Assembly (NCBI GenBank): GCA_029204225.1
Contig: CM055092.1
Coordinates: 83,310,557 to 83,374,556 of the forward strand
Direction: 5' to 3'
Source: Diphasiastrum complanatum
Taxonomy: Eukaryota > Streptophyta > Lycopodiopsida > Lycopodiales > Lycopodiaceae
DNA length: 64,000 bases
The translations under genes and the position numbers were made by a program. Positions 34,501 to 45,361 of this stretch are shown here, one piece after another. The number at the start of each line of letters is the position of its first letter. The first letter of the stretch is position 1. A model generated the notes under the pieces. That model did not search any database. It was given only the letters and a program-made list of their open reading frames with translations, and was not told the origin of the DNA.

Positions 34501-34870
34501 TAGTAAGATTCGAAAAAAAAATTGGAAAATCAAAAAATCGAAAACTTGAAAAAAAATTAACTCGTAAAAAATTTTGAGAACTCGAAAAAATCAAAAAAAT
34601 CCAAAAGTCGGATGGAATTTTGTGAAAAAAGTTTGAAAATCTTAAAAAACAACAAATGGAAATTATTGGCGAATGGAAACTTTTGCAGGTTGGCGGAATA
34701 GAAAAATTCGAAAAAGTAGAAAAAATAGCGGATGCAATGAGCAGCAGATGCAAAAATCAAAAAATTGAAAAAAAAAATTGAAAATTTGAGAAGCTCAAAA
34801 AATTCAAAAGCGGCAGATGCAAAAATTGATAAACTTGAAAGTTTCAAAAAAATCGGATTTTTGACTCGTG
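31500..34870. repeat. Low-complexity region of GTCGGATGCAA and CTCGAAAAAAT words
   Basis: Two word families alternate over 3.4 kb. GTCGGATGCAAAT-like units dominate 31500-32200, 33250-33480, 33890-34020 and 34140-34870. CTCGAAAAAT-like units with A-tracts at roughly 15-20 bp spacing dominate 32220-33240 and 34060-34800. Copies are diverged and not in strict tandem. Open frames here are artefacts of A- or T-runs. A gypsy integrase scrap is embedded at 33495-33790. Confidence 0.8.
33495..33790 (-). pseudogene. Gypsy integrase N-terminal scrap inside the low-complexity region
   Basis: Two minus-strand frames together give a gypsy-like lead-in (NVLLFRKGKICVSDRKDLR), then GHPSIQRTLDLIKWPKMEGHV and YVQGCEQCQ. 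These are the His and Cys-X2-Cys parts of the integrase zinc domain, in their usual spacing. The DDE core is missing. It is an island of normal base composition within low-complexity DNA. Confidence 0.65.
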
Positions 34871-35131
34871 GTGTCCAAAAACGAGAGATAGCGGTACAGC
34901 GGTAGATTTTCAGAATGTGTGGTGTCAGTTCGCACATATCTGAATGATCAATAGGGACGTTCTGAATCAATTATAATCTGACAAACAATAGAGAATGCAT
35001 ATTTGTGAGAAATAAAAATTGAGGAGAGCAAGCAACGCAGACAGAAGTAGATAAGAACTAACTGATGGGTTGATTAAAACGAGTTCTATAGATCAAAAGC
35101 CAAGAAGATTGACAATGGCAATGGGTGTCAA

Positions 35132-36427
35132 TGTTTACACAAGCAGCTTATGCCTCTACTTCTCTGTTAGGAAGATCTCTCATGAATGTTTCTACTACGG
35201 ATGGCATCTACTCAACTGTCACAACTTCTACTTGACAACGTTTAGCAATGGTTCTCTGTCTGAATGTTAGTTCAATACTGTTTGACAGAGATTCGGTTTG
35301 GCAAGGATTCATGTGGTTACAAATATATATGCAATGGCTCAGTCACGGAATCTGTTTTGTAGTATAATGATGTTGTACCTGCTTGTCAATGGCACAACGA
35401 CGACCTGATTTTGGTCCTTTATTCACAATGGTAGCTCATCTTGAATATAGGATCTGTTAGAAACTTGTTCTTCTACTTTCTACAAATTGCTTTAGTTCTT
35501 GCTTTATTGTTACAAACTGAAGATTATTATTAATCTAATCTATAGAAAACATCAGGGAACTAAACTAAATCTACTTCTACTAAAATCATAGAACATCAAC
35601 ACAACCTCTTTTAAACTAAAATCACAAGTCCTACAAAGTGTTTCCTACAACTGTCACTCAACAATTGTAAGGAGAACTCCTCAGGGAGCCAGGAAACATC
35701 AGAAATCAGTAAAATGGTCGATCAATCTCCAAGTCCTGCACATCTAACTGATGCTAACACAAATGGGAATCCTACAAAGTGCTTGTTACAACTGTCACTC
35801 AACAGTTGTAAGAAGAACTCCTCAAGAAGCCGATAACTACGAAGCATCTAAATTGAGTAGAATGATGGATCAGCCTCCAAGCCCTACACGTCTACCTGAT
35901 ATTAATCCCAAACCAATCCTTAAGAGAGAATTAACAACAACAAACACATTCATACATCAGTATCCAAACTATATGCATGAAGATGAATCATGGAAAGAAA
36001 TGCAAGTAGTAGAATCTTCAATTCAAGGAGCAATAGCATTTCAATATATAATGCATGCTATGGAACTCGTGGAGGAGGCCTTTATCTATACCCATGAGTT
36101 GGTGAACCCAATTGTAACATAATTTGAATTCCACCTCTTACAACAGAGTGAACCCCAATCTATAAGGATTTGAGTTCCACCTCTTACTTGATATTAGGAG
36201 GCCTCTTTATTAAAAACATAACTCAAGTTGAGATAGTCTAAATTGCTAGCTCCCACATGGCTATCCATCTTTCGGAAATTACCATGGGGCTCACAAATGT
36301 ACATTTTAGCCTAGCACTAATAATTCTCGTGCTCTCAGACTTGGCTCTCAACATAATCTCTGCTGGAAACCCTTTTCGGATGATGAGACACTACATCGAC
36401 ACGTCAGGGGCATGGCTTCAGCTAACA
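35132..36427 (+). repeat. LTR 'X', right copy, full length (1296 bp)
   Basis: It starts TGTTTACACAAGC and ends CAGCTAACA (TG...CA). Its first 1178 bases pair with the inverted left copy. Directly after CA lies TTTGT, then Tnp2 coding sequence VHQKARPEGS. The left copy is bordered by TTTAT next to Tnp2 coding KGF. A tandem duplication with 141-bp period lies at about 35631-35910. Sequence before the TG is not Tnp2, so this looks like the 3' LTR of an element rather than a solo LTR. Confidence 0.85.
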
Positions 36428-37881
36428 TTTGTGCATCAAAAAGCAAGGCCCGAGGGAAGCATGTCAGAGGGTTGGTTAGCACAAGAATCTCTCTTTTATA
36501 TTTCTGAAGTTTTGCTTCAGATTGATCCATCATCTCCAAGAGTATGGGATGATGTGGAAAGAGACGAGGTCATAGGTGAAAAAGCTCAAGGTATGAGAAG
36601 TCTAAAGAAATTGACACCTTCTTTACGAGATAAGATCTCTACTTTTATGCTCTATAATTCTGGAGTAATGGATAAATGGTTGGAACTATACGAACTAGAG
36701 AAGAAACAAAGATCAATGAATAGTAAAACTGAGTGTAGTAATTGGTGATGTAGAGGCCAATCTTCAACTTCTCGTGACATTGAATCATTATCTAATCAAT
36801 CCACCACCAAGTGGATGCATGACACACTAAAAAATGCAAAAGACAAGGGACAAATCGTATCTGACATGGAATGGGAATTCGTTAGAGGATGTGATTGGAA
36901 GGTAAGTTTCTTGAATTGATTTTTATCATTTGACATGTTATATAGCTCTAGTAAAATCATTATAAGACTTTTACCATGATTGCTTATTGTACAATTTGTG
37001 GTAAATGTTATATGCTAGTATCGAACGTATAGCGCTATGTGGGCATATGGTCACCATCATCGTGTTGAACGAATCGATGTGAAATGATGCACATATGACT
37101 ATGGTGTTATGGCATCTTTTCACCAAGAAAGTCGAAGTAGTGCACGAGACCAGAATCCCATTTCTGGAGAGCTTGAGTATGTAGGCACAATTCAAGAAAT
37201 ATACGAAGTGCGTTTTGGTGAAAATGGTTCATATTTTTTGTTTGATGTGAAATGGTTTAGAATCAATTACAGAGGATCAAATGCAATTGTGAAGAAAGAT
37301 GTTAGTGGATTTTTTGCTATTGATTCAACCAAGACATTAAGCATGGATTTTTCAAACACATTGGTATTACCTCGTCATTGCGAGCAGGTATAATTCCATT
37401 GCTTTACAACTTATAATTTTCTTAGTTTGTTGATCATTAATAATGTATCACACATCCATAACACTTTGTCATATATCTACGGAGGACGTTAGAATATTTT
37501 ATTGTTTAACAAGCATATAATTTGTTCAATGTGTTTCAACCGGACCGATTAAACAACAATTGGTGGTATGTTTTTCAAATTAAGCCACGTTCAAGGCACA
37601 TATTTCAAAATGCATATGTTGAGGACGAGATGGAGGATTTGAACTCCTTCAACGTAGGATCTAACGAGAATATAGAAATTATATCTTCAAACATGTTAGA
37701 TATTGAAGATTCTACAAATGAATTAGAGGACGTTGCAAATGAAGAAGATAGTAATGATTATTTTAGTGAAGACAATGAAGTAGTTGGGGCTAAATATTTT
37801 AGTGATGATGGAGTCCATCTAAGTGGAGATGAGTTGCAAGATATATTGGCCGATGAGTTTGAATGTTATGATGATATTTAA
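36428..37881 (+). pseudogene. CACTA Tnp2 transposase C-terminal part (DUF4218 end, DUF4216)
   Basis: Exon-like blocks run in order. The first is VHQKARPEGSMSEGWLAQESLFYISEVL (DUF4218 end), TPSLRDKISTFML and WLELYELEKKQ, a TGA near 36746, then WEFVRGCDWK with donor GTAAGT at 36902. The second, after an acceptor near 37020, is YRTYSAMWAYGHHHRVERIDVK, GVMASFHQESRSSARDQNPISGELEYVG and FLFDVKWFRI, with a second GT near 37389. The last is VFQPDRLNNNWWYVFQIKPRS and an acidic tail ending FECYDDI. These are the domains that follow the catalytic part of plant Tnp2. Its first ~50 codons in the open frame come from LTR X, not from the protein. It is 5'-truncated by the LTR. Confidence 0.85.
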
Positions 37882-38670
37882 TTGGATTAAAAACCAGTTG
37901 TTTTGGTGCAACAATTGTTTTGGATGATCATAACGTTTAGGTCAAATTTTGTTTTCAAATGATGTGTTTTTTAATTTTCATTTTTTTTCCTTCGTTTGAA
38001 TCACTATAAATGATATCATATGTATATCATACGTTAATTATTGCATCTTTTTTTTTACATGTGTGAGCACAACACATCTCTACACACACATTTTGATTGT
38101 TATCAACCAACAATTTTTATCTTCTACATCCAATTGTAATTAATGATAGAACAATTTCCAAGACTAATGTTTGAATTGATATCAAAAATTTAAATTATGC
38201 GAACATTAATGAATTTTTTGATCATGGACTTTATTTATGCTATTAAGGTTTTTTACATCATCCTTATAACATTGACACTGACACTTTGTTTTTATTGGCC
38301 CTCTATATATTGCAATCAACACATTGACTGAATGCATAGCCGATTTAACAAAGGCTACAAATATATGATTAGATCGAGATTGTTAATTGATTGATCAACT
38401 TGGAGTAATCTTGTGTTTAGTATATTCAAATAACTTCAATTTCATGCTCCCTATGGCTGCTCATAATTCAATTAATGCCAAGCTTATGAGCTTTAAATAA
38501 GTCATCAACATTGACCAATATCGCGTTTAGTACATTTGGATTGTTTGAGTTCAATCCCCCCAAAAACACCTTAACCTTGGACCCCTCAATGACGTACTCT
38601 TTGATTGTACAAAATTGGATTCAGAAGTAGAATATTATGCAAATCTCAGTTTTCATTAGTTTAGGAGAAT
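37882..38670. other. AT-rich non-coding DNA
   Basis: Nothing recognisable. It follows the Tnp2 stop and may include its 3' flank. No CACTA terminal repeat was found. Confidence 0.4.
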
Positions 38671-38776
38671 TGAAGAGCGAGGCTAGCTATGTAATGATGC
38701 ACATAGGCATGGATCAGATATCATGATATCTAATCCATGTCTGTGTGCATCATTACATGGCTAGCCTCGCTCTTCA
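38671..38776. repeat. Near-perfect 106-bp palindrome (53-nt arms, no loop)
   Basis: The left arm starts TGAAGAGCGAGGCTAGC and the right arm ends in its complement, centred at 38723/38724 on ATATCATGATAT. The arms differ at four positions. In RNA three of these are G:U pairs and one a C:A mismatch, so either transcript could fold into a 53-bp stem. It could be a small foldback element (MITE-like) or a hairpin RNA source. Confidence 0.9.
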
Positions 38777-39125
38777 CAAGATTGCAGTTGGCCTTGTCAC
38801 AAACAATGAGTAGGGATTTAATTAGACCTATCAATCCAAGTAAGTGCCACACAACTAAGCTTCAGTTAGTTTGTTTTATGCATTGATGATCATCTCTAAT
38901 TTTGTGTTCCATCCATTGTCAACCGTCAAGGTGCACCGATGCAAATGGTGAGTTCACATTCTTCTTATCCGATGATGAGACAGGACTCTAGAGAGAGAAA
39001 GACAAGGTATAAAATCGTGCAATGAGAGGAAGAGGAGCGGCATAGAGAGAGAGGGGGGGTTCAATTTTTTAGGGTTTTTTTGGTATTTTTAGGGCTTTTG
39101 AATTTTGGGATGAAAAATAGCAATA

Positions 39126-39280
<155 letters not shown>

Positions 39281-39582
39281 GGAATCAGAGGCCTGGCTAT
39301 ACCATTGAATACCATGCCCATGTACATGATGTAAGTGTGCACTGCAATGAGAGCGACGTACTACTATATCACACATTCGCATGTATGGACAGATTGAGAG
39401 AGAGTCATTATTTGTGTGGCCCAAAGTCGGTTCTTCGGTGAGTTCTGATTTGCAAAACACTTTGTATTGCTAAAAAACATGAATGCTTGCACCCTTATCA
39501 TGTATGTATTTGGTAGTTTTCACGATTGGAGAGAATATTATGTTGTTCTTGATTGTTGTTGCACTTGTATTGTGTAGGGTGA

Positions 39583-40405
39583 TGACTAACATTCACAAGA
39601 CTTGGCAGAGAATTCAACCAAATGTTGCCATGCAATCCACAAGATTCAGAAGTGCAAGCACACGAGAGCCACCACTTTCCTTGCATGCGCTCGTGGACTT
39701 GCAAGAAGATATGTCCCAGGGAGACACAATACACAAGGATGTGTCATTCACAGTGCATGATCAGAATAGGGTCATGGATGACATGATGGATGCATTATTC
39801 ACGAACCCACCTGAGGCCACATTGACAAGGGAAGAAGAAATGATGTGTGGCTTGGCATCCATTCCTTTGTACGTGGGTGGACAAATGTCAAAGTTGCGAG
39901 CTTGTTTGTTAACTTGCAAACTAAGTACGGGTGGTCGGATGCGAGCATCACAAAGTTGTTTGGGTAAGCTTGCTAGCTTCTTGTGTGTTATAGACAAACT
40001 CTCATCCTTTTTTTTTTTTCATGCGTTGTGAGAAACTACATATAACTAATTACATAAATATTTTGTCGCAGTTTGCTCAGAAAAATGTTGCCTCCAAATA
40101 ACACCATGGTGATGTCTCGACAAGAAGCCAAGAAAATGCTATCCGCAGTCGGCATGGATTACAAGAGTATTCATGCATGTCCCAATGATTGCATCTTATA
40201 TCGAGATGAATTTGAGGAGGCAAGCAAGTGTCCACATTGTGGAAAACACTGCTACAGGCAAGATTTACAAGGAGTGACCATACCCGCCAAGATAGTAACA
40301 CATTTTTCCATCATACCTAGGATACGCCACATGTTTAAATGTAATTCCATCGCGGAGCTAATGACATGGCATTCGAACAGTCGATCATCGGATGATACTA
40401 TGTCT
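39583..40405 (+). pseudogene. CACTA Tnp2 transposase N-terminal exons (second copy)
   Basis: An acceptor-like TTGTGTAG precedes 39583. The first exon encodes MTNIHKTWQRI, then ATLTREEEMM and, after a one-base shift near 39885, KYGWSDASITKLFG. It ends at 39963 before GTAAGC. The intron (39964-40071) ends TTTTGTCGCAG. The second exon restores the frame: LLRKMLPPNNTMVMSRQEAKKML, IHACPNDCILYRDEFE, CPHCGKHCYRQ, IPRIRHMFKCNSIAELMTWHSN. The HACPNDCILYR and Cys-X2-Cys words are typical of the Tnp2 N-terminus. It breaks off near 40405. It overlaps in content with the minus fragment at 29513-30005, so it is a separate copy. Confidence 0.85.
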
Positions 40406-40409
40406 CCAC

Positions 40410-41743
40410 TGATCCCCACCAGTTGATAGATGCACCCATTATCAATTGATTTATAAATAGAAGCACAAATTTGTTTCTAAGATGTGTAAATCTGTTTTCA
40501 TAAATCCTAATGCAAATAAAAGTAAATGTAGTCCTACACTTCAAAATGTGGATCTACAACAAAAAAAATAGGAGACAAACTGCTACAAAGTTGTACAAGT
40601 ACCTAGAACTACTACTAGTTGTGTTATAGTCAACTGCTTGGATGGTCTAAGAACCAAAAAATCGACATACAAACCTGCAAAACAATTTTATAACAAAAAC
40701 CCATATAACTATTGCCTCGTGGGGAAATCATAGAACTAGTCATCACAATTGAAGATTTTGCTCAAAAAAACAACTAAGCTTCATAAATGTATAATAAAAT
40801 TCACATATCTATCATTGAAAAGCTCAAAAAAACATGTAAGAGGAGGTCGGAACAGCCCTTGGAATAGACACTGGTATACTGTTAAAATCAGCATGGTCTA
40901 TTCCGACCTCCATTCCGACCCTGTAAGTACCTCTAGAATCTACTACAGAATTTGTGTCCCAAATCCTCTGATGATGATTGGCCTAGTAACCTGCAAAACA
41001 AAAAACAAGTATTTCAGTTTTTTAAGTTTATCACCACAAAAAATAGTTCTAACAAATTGATTTTACAAAAAGAACAACAAAGATCCATATGGAATCCTGT
41101 ATATGCACCAAAAAACTCGATGGCCAGTTGAGGATTTGGCATCGGAACAGCCATTGGAATAGGCGCTGATTTAACAAATCCAACAGATCCATATATTCTG
41201 AATGGTATTCCGACCCTCTGGAAGTCTGGATTTACAACACCCTCAACCATGGATCTATAGCACCCTCATCCAGCACCCTCACCTGGATCTACAACACCAT
41301 AAAGCATCTGATATACTGAAAATAAGCCATCAGATTTTCTCCCGTCTTTTCACAGTCTACAGTTTTACAAGTGTTTTTACACAGTCTGTAGAAATACACA
41401 GAGTTTTACCACAGTATCGCATTTTCTCTCACTTCGGTTTTTTCGCATTTTTGCGAAACTATCGCCTGTTAGGAATCTCATGTAAAAAAGCAGTGTCACC
41501 CTTTTTCACATTTTTCGCTTGTCAAGATTTGCGAGCAAATATGCAAAGTCGCATTTTTCGCTTTTTCCAAAACTTAAGTGGCTTATCTTTGATGATGATT
41601 GCATCTTGTGTATAAGAACTCTTGCCAAAATCAAAAGCTAGTTTTGTGGTGTGCAAAAATCCAGGTTCTTTCAAGCTATTTTTTGTAATGTGCAAACTCT
41701 CTTGCTTGTAGATCTTTTGAAGGTCCCGAAATCAAAGTTTTCA
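40410..41743 (+). repeat. Probable copia 5' LTR region, start uncertain
   Basis: The right end (TTTTCA at 41743) lies 2 bp before a primer site, as an LTR end should. The left end could not be set between 40410 and about 41330. No gene is seen inside. At 40853-40919 an imperfect inverted repeat pairs GGTCGGAA...GGAATAGAC with GTCTATTCC...TTCCGACC, and related words recur at 41144-41210. Confidence 0.5.
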
Positions 41744-41745
41744 CA

Positions 41746-41756
41746 TGGTATCAGAG
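41746..41756 (+). promoter_or_regulatory. Primer binding site, initiator tRNA-Met type
   Basis: TGGTATCAGAG, the classic plant copia primer site, follows the LTR end by 2 bp. No gag follows, so the element is cut off shortly after its 5' end. A 58-bp-period direct repeat (41886 and 41944) lies downstream. Confidence 0.8.
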
Positions 41757-41990
41757 TTAGATCCAAGCAAGCTTTTGATGTTTGATCATTCTATGCATGT
41801 TCTTGAATGCAAAAATCAAGATTTTGAAACTTCTTGAGATCAGCTTATACATAGAAGGCCTGTGAATATCCTTTGTGCCCTCAATGATAAAATTTCACAA
41901 TGCATTTTGGTTTCCAAGCCCTTGACAATCATGTGTCATCAAGGATAAAATTTCACAATGCCTTTTGGTTTCCAAGAAGAAAAAAAAATT

Positions 41991-43030
41991 ATTTATTTTA
42001 TTTTATTTTATTCATAGGAAAAAGTAATAGGTTCATTGATGAAAAAGATATATACACCCCGAAGGAGATGTTTAAACAAAAGTAGGCTTAAAACAAGAGC
42101 GAAGCTTGCAGTAAAATTAAGATTAATCCAAATCCTGGCATTAAAAATAAAAGTGCATAAACTATGATGATGTCCGTGGGAGTCTGCCAACTGACTGCAA
42201 CAGATCAGAAAGGTGAAGAAGTGGTGAGTCGACTAATGAAGGGAGATGAGATGTAGCAAACCCAGCCACCGTCACCCGTTGCAAAATAGATAGGGCCAAT
42301 GGAAACACGTTGTTTGAAAGAAGCCATGAGAATAGAACCAGGAATACCTTGACGCTCTGCCGCCTGATGAGAACACATGCGAAGAAAATCCTCAAAGCGT
42401 CGATGCAAGGTACCATAAGTCTCAATAGCCAAGGGAAGGAAAGCATCAGTGGGGTGCCTGTCGGAGTAGTTTTTTTCCTTCTCTTGTGCTGCCATGTCTG
42501 CCGCTTCTCCTGGTATGAAGGCAGAGCGAGGCAATAGGTCACCATGCGTGGGATCAACAACAACAACATCTGCCAAAGTCCGAAGCCCATCCCGAGAGAG
42601 GACAATGTCAACACGCCTGCGGGAAGAGTGGGACGCGAAAGAAGGAAGTACATGAGACTGCTCTCTGAGGACATGAAATCCTCCATCTCTGGCTATAGCG
42701 GCCGCTGCATCTATGACAACATCATGTGTAGTTGTGCACTCACTCCCAGAAGGACAGCGGAGGAGGTGGATAGCAAGAGCATCAATAGGGTGACCACAAA
42801 CACACCTGGAGAGACCCAAGACCGAAGGATGAGGAAGCCCCAAGCGAAGACGAAGAGCAGTGGTGAAGATGGCCGAAGACAACCGAAAGGAAGGAATAAC
42901 AGGCCGAGCTGACAGCCAAGCCCCGGTACCAGGACCCGCACAAGAAAGAAGTCAAGCTCGATGCAACGCGGAAGGAGTCTCAGAGAACATGCTGGAAAGG
43001 GGCTTGAACCTGGGACTAAAGAAACTTTGG
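41991..43030 (-). pseudogene. LINE (non-LTR) ORF2 C-terminal region with A-rich tail
   Basis: The minus-strand frame ending at 42205 encodes the distal part of a plant LINE polyprotein: LLSCAGPGTGAWLSARP, FRLSSAIFTTALRLRLGLPHP, RCVCGHPIDALAIHLLRCPSG (a zinc-finger-like C-x-C...H...C), RRVDIVLSRDGLRTLADVVVVDP, and ETYGTLHRRFEDFLRMCSHQAAE. A CGA-to-TGA type stop interrupts the upstream part near 42957. RT and endonuclease are missing, as usual for 5'-truncated LINEs. The tail of repeated TAAAA units (41991-42012) supports target-primed insertion. Base composition is clearly more GC-rich than its surroundings. Confidence 0.8.
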
Positions 43031-45361
43031 ATGCCAAGCTGACCAACCCTTTCAATTGCAATTCCACAATGTCCATTTCACCATGCAAATGCATAGGCAA
43101 CACCCGGAGGCAACGTATTTGAACCCAACCAACCCACCCATCCACTCGACCGAATCCTACAGTGTTACATTGATTGTGAAACTTATTTTGTGATGCACCA
43201 CATTTTTTATTTACATGGGCATACTTGTTGCAAAGACTCATTAGATTATCCTATAGACTCTCCTCTTGCTTCTCTTCAAAGGGGCAACTTCATCATTATT
43301 TCTTTGAATTATTCGTTGTCATTGTTGTCATTTACTTTTCTTAAGCTAGATTGAAAAATCTTCTTGGACATCTAGATCTTCCATCGCTTTATACTCCTTT
43401 TTTCCAAGTTGAAAAGGTCGAGCACTTATATATTTCCTCCATCCTATAGATTGTTGACTGGGGTATTTGCAATAAGTTCCAAATTGACTAACTACATTCG
43501 CCATAGGTTTATCAGATCTCCAATGAGCTTGACATGCGGATCCAATAACATTGACATTTTCTCTTCCCACAGCATTCTCTTTCAGTTTTTGCCCTTTTAC
43601 CCAAACCAAGCAAGCTCATCTGAACTAGTGGTAAAGAATGTCATTTTGATTGTTAGCAGTTCAGAATAAATAGGTTCATCACCCTACAATAACATTGTCA
43701 GAGCAGAAGATATTACCAAGTTGCTGAACTTCCAACTGCCTACGTCATTTGTCAATCAATGACTTTGCCCAATGATATATACATTTGAGTTGGAGCATAT
43801 GCAAACTGATTATATATTCCACACCTGGATTTTCCAGTCATAAGATATTTATTTGATGTTGCAGAGCCATTTAAATGATTAATAAGAATTTTTGGGCAGA
43901 GTTCTGGCCAACCATATAAGAGGTCGTACGATACATAAAATATATGCAATATTTAAAAATAAGGAATTGTTTGTTATGACCTGACCATCCCTAAATATTT
44001 CTCCATTGATGTGTTTTGCTAGAAGAAAACTTAGTGACCAAAAACATCACAAGAAGGAGAATGACAACAAACCTGGGATGCCTATCAAAATAAGAAAATT
44101 TTATGAAACGTTTTTTGAAAATAACTTTCATTGCAAAACAGCAAGCAGAAACATGTGAACAAGCAGTTTAAAGTCCTGATACCAGGCAACAGATTGAGGC
44201 AATGTAATCAATTGAGAGGAATGACACATGGACAGTAATTAACTCACCTCTTAGAAAAGATAATTGGAAGTAAATGCGTTCTTAATCTGAAATACAAGAA
44301 AACAAGAAATAAAAAGAGAAAGCAAGAGAAAAAAATATTAGCTTAAGACACAAGCATTGATGTTTTTGTCTCTTCTGAACTGGTTCTTATTCTTGCCTTC
44401 GCAAGCTAATGGATGTTGTTCTTCCTCTCTTGATTGACCTTCAAATGCTTCATATTTAAATGACCCTTGTTAGTTCTTTTACTTAAGATCAAAACAACAT
44501 CAGGTTAGAAGCATGTCACTATAGACTAGTGACTCATCCATTTGCTACTTGCATAACTGTATGCTTTACGGAGTACATTTTAAGATGGGAATTTACAATA
44601 TCACCTCTACAAATGAGACCCATGGGAACACCATCAATCAGGATAGGCAAAGTTTGGGAATTTAAATAAAAATTTGGTGCACAACGTTAACCCACTTGGG
44701 CATATCAAGTAAAAGTAATCCACAAAAAAGAAACTCCTGAAATGTCTTGAAAGTGCTGCATTTATTTATTTGATTCATACAAATCTGTTTCAAGATCATT
44801 CTAATAACCTTCTACATGCATTCAGCAAAGAGTTCTGCACAAAACAGCATTCATCAACTGAATCAATACTCTACCCTCTGCACATGTGCAAATCTTACAT
44901 AAGCATCATTCTAAAAGCTAGAAATATTTAGCAACGGCAGCCACATATCGTATACTTTGAATAATCCTTTCTGATAAAACTAACAAACAGCTTTCAAGTG
45001 AATGGATTTCAGAAGCCAAAACTCTCAGCTTATCTCTTCAGGACTACACAATTCTGAAACACTACTTTGCACAGAAGATATTTAGGAAGAAGACTTTCTA
45101 AATCAAACTTGAATAAGTTTGTACATTTTTGCTCAGTAATTCAAACTTGATCTGAGAAATTGACCATCACTATAAATTATGCTCACACAGCAGGCTGGAA
45201 GTATGACTTCTGCGTGGCAATCAATTCACGATGCCTGAAATGACTATTCAGCATTGGAATTCATTGTAGAGAGTTAACAGACACGGCATTTCTCTTCACA
45301 ACGGAAATCCTTGGTGCTCAACCAAGAACACAAGCAAAAAGGCTGGGAGTACCTTAAGCCC
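43031..45361. other. Intergenic DNA downstream of the membrane-protein gene
   Basis: No supported gene. It should include the 3' UTR of the gene at 45362-46936. A candidate AATAAA (minus strand) lies at 44761-44766, about 600 bp past the stop. A minus frame at 43346-43609 faintly resembles a copia RNase H region but is not convincing. Confidence 0.5.

Noticed and set aside
28427-36427. A Mutator-like DNA transposon with ~1.1 kb terminal inverted repeats
   Set aside because: The arm has TG...CA ends, its inner ends sit at one position in the Tnp2 frame with a TTTGT/TTTAT duplication, and no 8-9 bp target duplication flanks the outside. An inverted LTR pair explains it better.
36257-36427. N-terminal ~57 codons of the open frame leading into Tnp2 DUF4218, as part of a new protein
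   Set aside because: This part is the end of LTR X. The frame is open through it by chance.
43346-43609. Copia RNase H remnant
   Set aside because: Only weak, scattered similarity (VSQFGTYCKYPSQQ). It is not enough to call without an alignment.
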